Of a DNA stretch of 64,000 nucleotides, positions 22,879-35,555 are shown one piece after another. Position 1 is the stretch's first letter; each line of letters begins with the position of its first letter. Where the stretch lies: positions 184,001 through 248,000 of the forward strand of contig JAQFVV010006652.1 of the NCBI GenBank assembly GCA_028023455.1, written 5' to 3'. A model generated the notes under the pieces. The model was not told the origin of the DNA and searched no databases. It saw nothing but the letters and a program-made list of their open reading frames with translations. The translations under genes were made by a program, and so were the position numbers. This stretch comes from Epiperipatus broadwayi. Taxonomy: Eukaryota; Onychophora; Udeonychophora; Euonychophora; Peripatidae.

Positions 22879-23025
22879 GTTTGGAGAAAATCTATACAAA
22901 TTTTGTTTTAGTAAATATTGTTTAAAAAATTTGTATGGTTTATCAGGCAGAGATAAATAAAAAAATATCCACCACCTTTTAAAAGAGTGATTATTATAAA
23001 AATGTAAATTAATTTTCTATATACA

Positions 23026-23353
23026 GTAGCAAACTCTCCATTCAGTAGTGCCACCTAGTGCAAGCCAGAGTAATCAATGAATGCTAGATGTGTGCATATA
23101 ATCTCTATCTAGTGTCTACTCATCCAATATCCCCAAACTAGTTTGTAGTTAGTGGCTTTCATTGATGAGGTGACTAAGTGCAGTGCTCTCATATTCAAGA
23201 CTTTTCACTGATGAAATCCTTGAGCTAGAAACTAGTCTGGGAATATTGGATGAGTAGGAACTAAATAGGGATTGTATGCATAAACTTTCTAGCATCTATT
23301 GATTACTCTGGCTTGCACTCAGTAGAATTACTACACGGAGTTTGCTACTGTTT
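23026..23353. mobile_element. family E palindromic repeat
   Basis: Arms of about 122 bp (23026-23147 and 23232-23353) begin ACAGTAGCAAACTC and pair well, including GTGCAAGCCAGAGTAATCAA and CTACTCATCCAATAT. The core, 23148-23231, is less symmetrical and includes a decayed hammerhead on the plus strand. No target duplication could be seen. No coding frame. Confidence 0.7.
23202..23243 (+). ncRNA. decayed type I hammerhead (family E)
   Basis: CTGATGA (23208-23214) and GAA (23228-23230) are followed by ACTAGTC: A15.1-U16.1 and C-G close a minimal stem III and C at 23237 is H17, giving the classic GUC triplet. Stem I is TTTTCA (23202-23207) with TGGGAA (23238-23243), two pairs being G-T. Stem II (23215-23227) is now poorly paired, so this copy is probably inactive. 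The opposite arm has G where this one has T at stem-II position 3, which would restore A-G-C with G-C-T. Confidence 0.45.
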
Positions 23354-23455
23354 TACTTTTCATATTAATAGACAGACATGGATATTAAAGTACAACATAG
23401 AGTCCAAATAATACTCTTATGATATTTAATCCAAGTTACATAACTAACATAAGTA

Positions 23456-23660
23456 ATATTTACTGAGGCTATAACCTCGATCATATGCGTATAAAATGCG
23501 ATAGTAGGGACCTCTACAGGTGTTTTAACCACAAGCTTATGCTATGGGTTCCCCTCTTTTCTTCCATAGCGTAAGCTTGTGGTTAAAACACCTGTAGAGG
23601 TCCCTACTATCGCATTTTATATGCATATGATTGAGGTTATAGCCTCAGTAAATATAACAT
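23456..23660. mobile_element. family D foldback hairpin (D2)
   Basis: A nearly perfect hairpin: arms from AATATTTACTGAGGCTATAA (23456) outward to inward pair with 23558-23658 across a small loop of CCCCTCTTTTCTTCC. The stem includes GGGACCTCTACAGGT and ACCACAAGCTTATGC, shared with D1. No coding frame. The long stem makes it a plausible source of hairpin RNA if transcribed. Confidence 0.8.
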
Positions 23661-24535
23661 AATTAAATTAATTGTAAAGACAGCTGTTCTTTTGCCAATT
23701 TATTGTTTGGAAGTAAAAAAGATCACCTATGAACATATACGTAATTTTCCAAATACAATGACAAAATCATAAAGCTGACTTGTAGATTGTCATTGAATCC
23801 ATTGTTATAAAGACACTAAGGCGTACTACACTGAGCATGTCCAGTGAATAAACAACAACAGACTTCCTAAAAAGTACACTACGGTGAAGCCAAGAATGAT
23901 TTTCATGAGATATCATGTTTATATTGTGTAGATTTTGTCAGTGACATTCTATGGACATGCAATGACTGAAAACAGAATGTATTGAGACAATCAGGCAAGA
24001 AATATCTATGCAAAAGAAGTTAAGAGACAGCACTGCAATACATCAAATAAATAATCTAACGAATCAATGTGATTTATGATCTGGTATTATTGCAAAATTC
24101 ATTTCTAACTTTTGTTTCTTTATCTTTCTGATCTTTTTTTTTCTTTTGGGTTACAATGGTAATTCAAATTTCCAAGTGATTTCTAATGACAACGATGATA
24201 TATATATAAGGGCATACTTTATAGTACTTACATGGTGCTGTTTAGATTATTTCATTGTCAACATATATATAAGATTTACAAAATGTTATCTGAGATATAT
24301 ATATCAACTGGGCAAGACATATATAAACTCAGTTTTTAATCAATTTCATTTACACACTCCGTGAAAGTGTTTCAAATAAGATTAATATTCTCTGTCAGTA
24401 ATCAATTACAGATTAGGAAATATTTTTAAAAATAACACACAAGGGTAGATTCTTTTAATCTTTTCTTTTTAAAAAGATGAAATAATGCATCATTTACTAA
24501 TATAAACAGAGCAGTGAGTGTATATATGTGTGAAA
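23661..24535. other. no gene seen
   Basis: A/T-rich sequence; the 72-codon frame at 24146-24364 is Ile/Tyr-rich, passes through TATATA tracts and looks like chance. Confidence 0.45.
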
Positions 24536-24705
24536 GATGGTGATCTGAGTCAACTGACGAGTGCTGGTTCAGCACAAAATACATATATTGGAGATCATTT
24601 ATCTTTTTTGCATGTATATGGTCATGTGGATCGATATTATAAGATGGGTGGATGACTAGCAGGAGAACTAAAAGTCTGGGTTCAAACCCCCTCTAATTAA
24701 TCAAG
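24536..24705 (+). mobile_element. family B repeat, copy B3
   Basis: A shortened B unit: hammerhead at 24542-24596, then TCATTTATCTTTT and a tRNA-like segment (24643-24697) with the best B box of the family, GGGTTCAAACCCC (24679-24691). It shows that the tail of B is a tRNA-derived Pol III promoter lying downstream of the ribozyme in the same orientation. Confidence 0.7.
24542..24596 (+). ncRNA. hammerhead ribozyme relic (B3)
   Basis: CTGACGA (24554-24560), a fully paired stem II GTGCT/AGCAC, stem III AT/AT, H17 = A (24587), stem I TCAA with TTGG (one G-T pair) and GATCT with AGATC. The essential GAA is AAA here (24576-24578), a CpG-to-CpA change of CGAAA, so this copy should not cleave. It preserves the ancestral C at the base of stem II. 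Confidence 0.65.
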
Positions 24706-24839
24706 TTAGTGTAAATGAGGTGATGTACCAGTAGAATTTGATTGTTGCTATATTGTATTACCATTCTGTCTCCAAAAATGTATATGTATATCATTCATCA
24801 TTGCTTTCAATCACTATTAATTTACTGTATAATATATGT

Positions 24840-25060
24840 CTCTCATAAGCAATCCAGTTTCTACAATCTATAGGTTCTCTTCTCCATATTATCCCAGTGC
24901 AAATTTCCATAATTCATTCATTCATCTCAAATGTTGTCTTTTTCTCAATCTTTTACAATATCTTGGAATCTAGTTTAATAATTCAATTTTCCATCTACTA
25001 TTTTTACTTCTAGAAATAGTGCCATCCAAACTCCATTCCAGCCTCTAAATTCTTTTCAAT
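24840..25060 (-). pseudogene. LINE RT C-terminal relic (same family as 46.8 kb)
   Basis: The minus strand encodes, in one frame with stops, WSLDGTISRSKNSRWKIELL then IPRYCKRLRKRQHLR and MNELWKFALG. It lines up residue for residue with the better copy at 46803-47045 (WSWAGHIDRRGDNRW..., IPRDCKRPRKRPHVRWMDEI). This is the conserved C-terminal tail of RTE/CR1-type LINE polymerases. No RT palm is preserved upstream. Confidence 0.7.
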
Positions 25061-26278
25061 ATGTAAGTTCACTTGTTTCATGTATTTCATCTTTGATATT
25101 TAGTTGTTAAGATCAACATATATTTCCAGATACTTTTCTGTGTATATTACAATTTCTATCTTGCTCTTTTATTAACTATTGAAATATCATATCAATGTGA
25201 AAGCACTGGTAGAAAATATACATATTAAAATATTTTCCAAACCCTTAAGTATATTTCCTTTTAATACTAAATTATTTCTATATTTTGTTACAAATGTTAT
25301 TCTAGAATTAACATATAAGTAAATCAGTCATATCCATTTAAAATAAATATTAAATAAAATACTAAAAAAGTAGAAAATAACTAATTTCCCAAGTTTTTAA
25401 TTTCATATGTTTTTGTCTGGGCAATATGTCAATAGTCACAAAGTCATATAGTTGTAAAACTAAAGTTGTAGTTATGATAATGTATTGCTGTAGAGATTTT
25501 GAAAATTAAAATCTTGTTTAAAATGACCCTAAAGAGAAAAGATAATGATGGTAGCAATTCTGCTAATCTAAAAGGTTGCTTCTTTAAAAAAAATAAGTCA
25601 TTTAGTTTTGAAAGAAAAGCAGGCCATATGTGAAGTTGGGCAGATAGTCAATAAGAATGAATTATGGGGGGGGGGGGGATTGCTACAATTATTTATACTA
25701 TAAAACTGTTAAATTAATATCATATTTAGACTGAAAATTTGTGAATAGAGCTCATAAAAAAAGGGTTCCATTAAAAAGTAATGCATTATATCAGAAAACA
25801 TTGCATCTATATAATGAAGTATTGCATAGGATTGACTAAAACGATTAATATTAAGTCATTTATTGCAAATAAAAAATGGCAGTAAAGATTCAGAAATCGG
25901 TAAAAATGTAAAAACAAAGTACTTTGGAAAACGTTTTAAGTTGGACAGAATTGTTATCATCATTAACTTAGTATCATTTTAAACACAACCTTAGTTTTAA
26001 AATTCACTGTGCATGTTGATCACAATGTTACAAAAAAAACATAATAAAGATTTTTTTCTTGTTTTCATTTTTGATAGGGAAAAAAGAAAGATATAAAGAT
26101 CAAATGAACACAATCACATATATAGTCAGCTAGATTTGAGAACAATATATATGTAAATATATTCTCTTTCACTTTACTATTTCACTGTCTTTTTCATAAC
26201 AGCAATAATTTAATTTTTTTAGATTATTTTTGCTGAAGTTATAATTAAACTTTTAAGTTAAAATACAACCTAAGTATG
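25061..26278. other. no gene; G12 run
   Basis: A/T-rich sequence with a run of 12 G at 25668-25679. Nothing else recognised. Confidence 0.5.
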
Positions 26279-26381
26279 TATATACTTTTAAAATGACTAC
26301 ATTATATATATATATATATATATATAATGTAGTCATTTTAAAAGTATATCTATAATATTATATATATATATATATATATAA
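26279..26381. repeat. palindrome around (TA)n
   Basis: ACTTTTAAAATGACTACATT and its complement flank a (TA)n run (26281-26347), giving a perfect stem of about 24 bp; a second (TA)n block follows at 26353-26380. It can form a cruciform and may be hard to assemble. Confidence 0.85.
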
Positions 26382-26439
26382 ATTACAGAGAGTGTACCAT
26401 TATCTACAAATTTTATAATCAAAGAGTAAGGTATATGAT

Positions 26440-26670
26440 AATTCTATGGCATACATATAAATATGATAATATGTTAGACTATTTCCATTATCTATCATTA
26501 AATATTGAATGTTTAGAAAATTTTCAACTTTATCTAAATTTTTCCACACAAATAGACAACACAGGTAAAAGTTTAAATGATGTTTAACATTCATTGTTTA
26601 ATGATAGATGATGGAAATAATCCAACATATGATCACATACCAACATCACAAACGTTCAGGCAAATACATG
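26440..26670. mobile_element. family A palindromic dimer, copy A2 (internally deleted)
   Basis: The left arm carries TATTTCCATTATCTATCATT and GAAAATTTTCAACTTTATC, the reverse of the A tail; the right arm (from about 26585) carries ACATTCATTGTTTAATGATA, GATGATGGAAATAATCCAAC and ends CACAAACGTTCAGG. The heads and the CCTGAAGAAG block are missing, so only the outer tail sequences of the dimer survive. Confidence 0.6.
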
Positions 26671-28749
26671 GATATTTTCAAAAATAAAAGATGATTGTGT
26701 ATAATCTTTGAATGAAAAACTTTAATCTATGTGAATAAAAACATTTTAATTAATGATATCACCCATACTTAAATCCCTTGGAAAATATACTAATCTGATG
26801 TATTTCTACAGTCGTTCTAATTGGAAACTTTTCTTTCTAAATATATGACAGTAATTCTATGAAAAGAGAATAATAAATAGCTGGTATTTTGGTATGATTG
26901 ATTATGGTCAAGTATTTTGATGAGAACATTTTGAATTAGTTCAAAGTATACAATAGAAAAATACAGGAGAACAATATATATTTCAAAAGGACTGTTACTA
27001 GTCAAAATATTTTTGGTCATGCACATGCACTTTTCTGTTCAAAAATTTATCCAAACATATATAAACAATTCTAAATAACTTTAAAATAATCCAGCCAATG
27101 AATTTTCATGTTAAATCAAACTTTCAAATTGGTTTTATAATGTAAAAATTTGTCCAATCATTTCCTAGAATAATTATCTATTTGGCTATAATTTAAAGTA
27201 ATATTAATTTTCAATTATTTTCTTTATAAAGTGTTAATAATCTTGAGTTGTTTCAACTCTGCTTTAAGTGTATTTGCTGTAATGTAGTAAAATGTAACAT
27301 TTAGTGATTGTGATGTATTTCTTCACACTTTTAAAAAAAATTATTCAGTATTTGATTTGGTATTGGTAAAGTTGAAGAATTACTATTATGATGTGCAAGT
27401 TTCACATTATATTGCATAGCTGACACAAATATCATAGGCTAAATACAAATTATCTTGGAGGATGACTGACTGAATTTTCATATATAGTTTAATAGACAAA
27501 TTCCAATTTAGTAGGATGCATATATGATTTTTAACATTCAGCTAAATTAATTTCAAAAATTCTTATTTTATTTTAATAAGAATATAAGCCATAAGAACAA
27601 AAAAAAAACACCACACATTGTTTCATATCGCCCTACCAAACTCTCTATTTTTACTCTATATCTTGAATATAACTATTGTGTTCCCTAAAGTCATTTCTCA
27701 TTTTTTCTTACTTTCTTATCATTCCTTAGAGTCCCTTCCAATATATATCTCATCATATCCCAATCTTAATCCATTTTGCTTGATTTCCTTAATACATTTC
27801 TTAAAATAATAGCAAGTGATCCTGCAGCAATTAACAGAAAAGAAGCTTGCTTCTTCATATCAAAAAAAAATGGACGTTGTAAATGATGCACTCAAATTTA
27901 CATATATTTGCATATCATATGCATTATAAAAATTTCTCAGTACACACCTAGTTATGAATATGGGAGTACTTATCTCCCGAAAGCGCTTAGCTTAATATAC
28001 AATTTAAAACCTCATTGTCTGTGCGCAAAGCATTTATAGATTTAATACATTTCATAATTTTGACCATACAAACCAATGTTTTTATTTTTCTAAAAAACAA
28101 ATATATCTCACATTTGAATTTTACTCACATACAAAACTATGATTTGAGCAAACAAAAACACTTCATAAGTCTTTCTCTTAATTCCAATTATCTATAAAAT
28201 GCTGTTTTTCTCTTATTAAAGGTATGTTTAGCGTATTATATACATTTTAATTTCTTTTTATTATTCTGATAATTATTTGCTTAAAAGTTAAATGTATACA
28301 GGTCGGCAACTTAATAACTAATTACTGTCATAGTTTTAATTTTATTCACGTATATTTTATCCTAAATTGGCTGCATTTATCACAAATTCTCCTTTAATTA
28401 AAAATTTTTCACAATAATGTATAAATATATTTTAATGATATAACGTTCATTAAAGATTATAAATGTAGCTTTAAAATGTTATCAAATTGTTTGCAGTTCA
28501 GTAGGTCATATGATGTTTGAGTTGAAAAAGTGGCATGCCAAGCTGTGATTCATGGATCTGAAACTCACAAACTTCCCCCCCCCCTTACCACTACACTTTA
28601 CCATGCAGTGCAGATATAGTAGGAGTATGGAAAGCAGTGTAAACCATGATCAATAAAACTAAAGTATTAACCATTTGGTCACTATATTTTACTACTTATG
28701 TTTTCGATCTATCCTCAGGTAAAGAGCGCACCTATATGTGTATAGTAAA
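26671..28749. other. no gene; possible minus-strand SINE relic
   Basis: A/T-rich sequence with a C10 run at 28576-28585. At 28525-28600 the minus strand (GTTTGTGAGTTTCAGATCCATG) resembles minus-strand sequence at 30800-30870, suggesting another old repeat family. Predicted frames are short and low in complexity. Confidence 0.4.
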
Positions 28750-28900
28750 AGTCACATTAGCACATTCACCTACCAGATCTATGACTTAGAGTTCAAATCT
28801 AACTGAAAAGTTTATTTTTACCACATTGCTGAGAATTTCCCAACAATCTTAGGATTTTTTTATGTAGCCAACCAGTCAACCAAGATTGTTATTCAATTTT
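28750..28900 (+). mobile_element. family G SINE-like, copy G2 (diverged)
   Basis: A tRNA-like head with B-box-like GAGTTCAAATCT (28789-28800) is followed by a tail with TTAGGATTTTTTTATGTAGCC, comparable to the tails of G1 and G3. Membership is tentative. Confidence 0.4.
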
Positions 28901-30175
28901 TAGTTGGTAAATGAATATCTAACTATTCTTAGCTATAAGATAAACAAGGAGGAAAAAATCATTAAAAACCTCTCACCAAATGGTAGGTGCTTAACTTAAT
29001 GAGTAATATCATTTCTTTCATAGTTTATCCGAGAAGAAATGCAGAAGTACCTTCTGTTCTGAAATGGGCTGTGGATGCTTTATCATAACACTTATTACAT
29101 AAATAAATTTATTTAATAACAGACGAGCAGTTAAAATAATTAGGAAAACAAAATCTGTCTGGATAAATTAAATATATTAAAAGATTAATCTATAACCTGC
29201 AAGGTTCAGAGTAATAAAAAAAATTTACCAATTATCTTTAATCCTTATCCTAAGTAGGGCTAAATCGCACTATTTAACCTAAATCAAGTATATCGAGTTA
29301 CCAAGTCTTGGTGAAACTACTAACCTCTGTGAAAAAAAATAACTTAATCATCGGTAATGTTATAATATATTTATACATATGTGTGCATTTATAGATCCAC
29401 ATAAGTAAATTTACTGCTTAATGACTGTGTTATTAAATGCCGACTGATAACTATACTCTGACCCTATTAATTATAAATAATAAAAAAATGTTTATATAAT
29501 TTGCTCAAAGTTAATTTATTTTTTATTTAACATTTTCTCTTCAAAGTACAGAAGAGGAGCAAATGTTAATGATGAAAACTTAAAAGTGTAATCAAATCTT
29601 AAGTGAAAAGTGAAAGGGGAGAGAGGTTTTAGCAAAAACTGCACTTGGAAGCGGATGAGCGTGGAAGTTTGTAACTGCAGAATTCACAAAGACTTTAGAC
29701 ACCAACAAAAATTAAATAGGAACTTATTTTCTAAGAAAATATTTATCAAACATATATGAGTAAAATTTGCACATATCTTAACAGATATGTCAACGCTGCT
29801 TTAAATAAATAAAAAATTTGAAGTTCATATTTTTAAAATAATGGATTCCCAAAATGAAAAACAAAAACACCAGAGAATGTTAAATCAATGATAACATACA
29901 AAATGACAGTTCTTGGGTGAGGAAATAGATCTAGTTAACAGAATAAAAAACACAAAAAGGTACATCCCAACAAAGACTCTTACGGAGTAAAAACTTAATC
30001 ATTAGATTAGAAGACAGTGAATGATGATGTTCTTGATAATTACGATTAATTTGTTACCGAAAAAAGAAAGCAACTTCAAGATCAATGAGGTCATATTCCT
30101 ATAAAATTAAACACACCGCCATACATCCTTTTCAAATCATATGAATAAGATACAATAAAAGACAAATGCCGTCCG
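28901..30175. other. no gene seen
   Basis: A/T-rich sequence. No recognised repeat or exon. Confidence 0.5.
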
Positions 30176-30177
30176 AA

Positions 30178-30235
30178 ATGCATTTTGTGCTGCTCCAGCA
30201 GTCATCAGTTGGTCCAGATCACCATCTCTCATATA
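30178..30235 (-). mobile_element. family B fragment, copy B4 (broken hammerhead)
   Basis: On the minus strand GATCTGGACCAACTGATGA (30220 to 30202) and a strong stem-II hairpin (TGCTG/CAGCA) are intact, but the GAA is AAA and the 3' half of stem I is lost. Only about 60 bp of the unit remain. Confidence 0.55.
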
Positions 30236-31167
30236 TATCTTTATTATATGTGCAGTATTTATCAATAGTAAATTGTTACAAGTCTGACACGTGTAAATCA
30301 AAATGTAACAATTTCTATAAAACCAATTAATGCTAATAATACTTATTTAGATTGAAGTGCAATAAAACTCCTTTTCATAGTTTTTTGCTGATCACAATTA
30401 AGTAATTCCAGAAATAAGGAATAATGAAGCACCAAAGGTATAAATCAATAGTAACATCTAAATGTGACTGCAATACAATAATATTATAGTGTCTCCAATT
30501 TATAAATTTATATATGCTTATCATCAGTATCAGCACCAGCAGCCAACAGCAACTGTGTAAAGGGAAAAAAAAAATGGACAGGAGACCAATTTTGTGGTGA
30601 CTACACAAACCAATCTCTGAGCAATAAATATATCAATAATTTTGGGGTGCACTTTTTAACTTCTATTTTTCCTTTTGAAAGACTTCAACAATTTGTCTAA
30701 TTCTTATAGCTTCCCATTATATTTTATCCTTAATCATATCTTTCCAACAATAAATAATCAAAAATGATTTATGACTTAGAGTTCATAAGAAGTTCAAGCA
30801 CTAGATGTTGTTCTGTGCTGAAACTATGACCCATGGACCCTGAACTCTAAAATCTGCCACTATATCAATGCCCTAAATCACACAGGCATGTCTGACACCA
30901 AAGAAAGGGACCAATAATGCATTTCTTCAGAGTATAGGATATAAACTTTAAATGCCTAAGTTTATCATAAAATTTTCATTTTTAGGAAGTCTAGTATCAT
31001 TCATTCATTTCACATGTCCAATCCAAGACAGATGGGACTTTATAATAATAGATTCTACAGTATACAAACTGAAGAATTACATAAATGATCTTATGATGTT
31101 TTCATCATATTTTGAGAATTTTATAGTCTTTAAATAAAAAATTTCTATTGCTTTTATTATATGGATC
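30236..31167. other. no gene seen
   Basis: Contains the minus-strand repeat relic at 30800-30870. Frames of 60-77 codons here are hydrophobic and unremarkable. Confidence 0.4.
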
Positions 31168-31635
31168 CAAGTTATATTTCCATGTAATAATTTAAATTTA
31201 AATTATATATAATTTTCCACACTTAGAGACATTTAAGTGTTTAATACTATATATATATTGAAATGAAGATTTTCACAAGCTACAGATCATAAATGAAATG
31301 TTATCTGGATGCATATACTCATGTTTCAGCCAGAGCACACTAATCATCAAATGGGTAATAAATATTATGAAAATAGTTGTAGAGATACTGCATAAACATT
31401 GACATACAATAACATTGACATATAATAACAATATTATATGTCAATACTTACAACACCTCTACAACTATTTTCATAATATTTATTATCCAGTTGATTACAG
31501 AGCATTCTTAAATAAAATTATTAGGTTGATAGGGGTACAAGTTATATTTTTTTGTAATAAATTAGGTTTAAATTATATATAATATTGTAGTATTAAACAA
31601 TATGCAAATATTAATACCATATATATATATATATA
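31168..31635. repeat. palindrome flanked by direct repeats
   Basis: The inner palindrome (about 31335-31500) has arms AAATATTATGAAAATAGTTGTAGAG and complement. It is flanked by two imperfect direct copies: AAGTTATATTTCCATGTAATAA...TTTAAATTATATATAAT...ATA.(AT)n at 31169-31258 and 31530-31635. The arrangement suggests a foldback inside a duplicated A/T-rich repeat. No coding frame. Confidence 0.55.
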
Positions 31636-31639
31636 TATA

Positions 31640-32884
31640 TATATAGCTTGATGGAACTGATTTAAAATTTCTCTGTCTTCTTCTAGGAGGCTTGATTACC
31701 ATAGTTAACACTTGTATATATCTGATACTTGTATTTAAATTAACTTAATGGTGAGATTACGTAATTTTTTTTTCTGCTTTGCTTATTCTATATATTTTTT
31801 TCATATATTAGTTTTGCTCTTTTCCAATCACTGACTTAGACATGCAGTGTTTAACCTGAAAAATCAGCAACATATATCAAATGTAGTAAGATATAAATAA
31901 TAATAATTATTATTATTATGGTTTTTATTTTAGTTGCTGATGTACTTTTGTTAAGCTTCATGCGTGATTTTTTATCACAAGGAGATTATACCTGGGTCTC
32001 GTTTTACGCGATAGATAGGTTCCTCAGAAAACACGCGCAAATGAAATCGTGCAAAAATAGATGTAACTTACATTGAAAAAGAGGGGATGCAGTCTGTGAT
32101 TTTTCAAATTCGCGTAAAAGCAAAGCACCAACATAAAATTACTTTAAAATTCGGCAAAAAAAAATAAGGAAATAAAATATGACTAATAAAAAATTTCAAA
32201 TTTGAAAAAAATTGATACAAGACAAACTTTTTTTAACTATAATATTTAATTTTATTCAAAATAATATATTTTTATGCATAATTTACAGTACAGTAATTTA
32301 CATTTTTTTATACACATTTTAATTATTATCGCTATTTGCCGAAAAACATGTTCGTTTGCAAACTGGTAAAAAATCAAATTTTTCACAAGAGGAAATACAA
32401 CTAGCGCCAACTTCACACTCATGTTGTGTCAATGGTTTTCTGGTGACAATGTAATTAGTAATTAATCTTTGAGATGATGATTTTATTAATTGTTTATGAA
32501 ACTAACAACTAAAAATTAAATTCTTATTTTTGTCTTTAATTTTTTAATTTTCAATTCCGTTTAAAAATCAAATTTCACATCACATTAATTTCAAGTCACC
32601 ATAAGTAATTTTTAAATTGTTAATTACAATTAAAAATCAGATTTTAATTTTTAATTGTCAAATTTAATTGTGCCCACTGCTATTACTCACCTTTTAAAAA
32701 TAAACTTGTGGACACTAAATGATTAATAATTGATTACATTCTTTTTTAAAAAGCAAAAACAGAATGTGATTTAAAATGCAAAATTAACATGCACAATGTT
32801 TGAACAAATTTACATTATAATCTTGTAAAATTTAATGTGTGTATACATAAAATGTGGAAATCATGATTTTAATTTCATTATTGC
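31640..32884. other. no gene seen
   Basis: A/T-rich sequence; 31995-32140 has several CpG (ACGCG, CGCAAAT, TCGCGTAAAAGC) but no frame. A short ATTAAAAATTAAATT-like self-repetitive patch is at 32490-32660. Confidence 0.45.
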
Positions 32885-33050
32885 ATAAAATCTTACTATT
32901 ATAAAGCACTGAAAATATTGAAATTACTAAGATGAATGTCGAACTCCAATAATGTGCTATTACTTTCAATATAACATAAGTGCACAAAATTTATTATTTA
33001 AAGTAATAGCGCAATATCGGAGTTCGACTTCCGGTGAAACATGAATCGTG
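32885..33050. mobile_element. family F MITE, diverged short copy
   Basis: The left end TATTATAAAGCACTGAAAAT (32898-32917) and following AATGTCGAACTCCAATAATGTGCTATTA match the end of the 5226-5562 unit with scattered changes; the right end (TAATAGCGCAATATCGGAGTTCG) is its complement. The interior is reduced to about 45 bases. Confidence 0.6.
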
Positions 33051-35337
33051 TAACTTCAAAATCATGTTAAATAAGTCCGCATAAAAAGAGACCCAGGTAT
33101 ATATGTTTTATTAATTAAATTAAATTATTATTATTATTATTATTATCATCATCATCATTATTATTATTATTACTTATTTCTCTTTGACTAATTCTAAAGA
33201 TTAATTTTGGTTTAATTAAAATTATTTATATTTGTCTTGAATTAATTGATAGAATGCAATAAACATTTTTCTCTCTTTCATTTTTAACAGAAATATGTAA
33301 ATGATGAGAAATGTAATTGGATGAGGGGAAGAAGCGAATGTGTAGATTTTTTTTATTAACTGGAATAGAGACAATAAGTATGTAAAAAATTTGTACTGTT
33401 AAAAATGTAACGAATATGAAAGCTATTCCTTAAAATTAAGGATAAAAAAAGAAATTAAGATTTTTCTTATATATTTCAATTAGCGATGTTATTGTGTGTT
33501 AATAATAATATGAGTAGCTAAACTTAAACAAGTCTGTTCGAGCCTGCTAACCGAGAATCTAACTGCTAATTATCTTCCAAAATGTCTATAATTGAAATGT
33601 AGTGATATTATCAACCCTGTGACAATAGGAATAACAAACTTTAAAGGTCAGTCTACCTGGAAATATTTTTATTGCTTACAGACTGTTGGATATATTTTAC
33701 TTTTATGATTTTAAGTTATATAATTATACAATATATGTGTGGAGCAGAATGCTATAACAATTTTAAAATGTCTGAACAAAAAAGATGTAGCTATATCCCA
33801 CTTTGAACTTATATTAGAGATAACATTCCCACTATGTGAGTTATCATCTTATTGTTAAAATAATAATATAGCTGTTGGATGAAAATAACAGCTAACCAGA
33901 AAATTATTTTATAACTGTCATCGCAATTCTGGGATAACTGTTTGCTTGCACAATCATTCCTAGTCTTCCACACTCACTCGCTAAACTAAAAGTAATGAAA
34001 TATTTTAACTTTGGAGTAATGCCTACATAGAAGTAATGATTAACTTTTGAGGAATAACTCTAGTAGCATGGAGGGATGCTCTATATTTATGTGACAGTAT
34101 ATTAAAAAAAAGAAAAGGATCAGCCTCAAACATTCATAAGGAGATATTTAGATGGAGTTGATATATTTTCATGCATGACAGCATTATACATGTCTTATTT
34201 TTAAATATTTCAAATATTCAGAGAGTCTACATGTGAATCAATTAATTATGGAATGTTGGTGGAAACAAAGAGGAATATAACCAAACTTGTAAAATTCTAA
34301 ATGTTATAATTGAAAAACTATTCAATTTATATGTTGTACATAAAGTATTAAGAAAATGTGTTATTGATTCTATTAATGAATATTTAATATATTTGAAATA
34401 TGTATTTTAACTTAGTGTAGTTATTTAAACAAGTGTGTAGTTTTGTCTTGGTTTATATTTCATATTATCTTATATGTGTATGAAGTTCACAGTGTCTATT
34501 CTATGGGGCCTAAAATAATTATTTATTAATTTAAATTAACTGGATTGCACATATGATATAGGGATTTAGGAGAATCAATTATTAGGGAACAGCACTTGCA
34601 TAAAGGTTTAATGATTATTTAATGAATCTATAATGTACATCAACACCATATAGCTTAGCCTTGTATATCTTTCCAGGGTTTTTGTGCATCTATGCTCATA
34701 TTATATTTACTAAGTATCATTATTCTGCCCATGTTCTAGGCAGAGTCAGCTGTAATCTCAGTTATTTCCCACACTAAAGTATTTATTTCATTTTATGTCT
34801 TAATTCATGCTCATAAGACTAGATGAGTCTCCTAATTTAGCAGTTTTATAGATGATGGTAATTTTATGTCTCTTTTACTTGGGAAGTGAATATCTGCACT
34901 ATTTTATGATGTTATATGGCACTATTCTGTGCTGGTGGTTCAATCTGCAGAATGATCTCTTGCCATTTTATTACATTCTTTATATTCATTTCTGCAGTGG
35001 TGGTTAATCTGCAGAACATTTTGAAATGGTGCTTATTGCTCTAATGATGGTTAAAAAATGCACAGGGCATTTAATGCTTTGTCATTCCTTTGTGTGGATG
35101 AATACATCTGCAGAAATACCATTGCTATTTGTTGTATAAATGTGCATGGGCAGACTCTCCATACATTATGATGTCAATGTTGTTTCCTCATTTTAGATTG
35201 ATCCCTCATGTTCAGTTATCAGTTATTAAAAAGGCATTTGATAAATTATTTCTATTTCAAGCTGAGTTGAGATTCAAATTTTCTCTTTGATAAATTATCT
35301 TCCCATGGCCAGCTTTTGCATGTTCTCTAATACCAGT
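33051..35337. other. no gene; short ATT/ATC microsatellite
   Basis: (ATT)n with embedded (ATC)n at 33122-33172. Three loose repeats of GGTGGTT.AATCTGCAGAA occur at 34938, 35001 and (diverged) 35096. No gene recognised. Confidence 0.45.
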
Positions 35338-35500
35338 TATTACTATTATTATTAATAGATGAAATACACAGGCTTATATATACCTGTGTCTATATATGTA
35401 ATAGACAGGGTATGAGCACAGACTTTCACATGACCCACCACTCTCCACACCATCTCATAACACTGATACACCTGAACACACATATGTCGAAAAGATAAAT

Positions 35501-35555
35501 AATCACCAATATACATATTTCATGCTAAACCAGCAATCATCAGTTGATCCAGATT
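35501..35555 (-). ncRNA. hammerhead ribozyme, type I (B5 left)
   Basis: Minus strand: CTGATGA (35543 to 35537), stem II TGCT/AGCA, GAA, stem III AT/AT around ATGT, H17 = A at 35510. Stem I: TCAA with TTGG (one G-T pair) near the core and AATC with GATT past a bulge. Same T-T mismatch at the base of stem II as B1. Confidence 0.68.

Noticed and set aside
24643-24697. A functional tRNA gene
   Set aside because: The B box is good but there is no acceptor stem, anticodon arm or terminator; it belongs to a SINE-like repeat.
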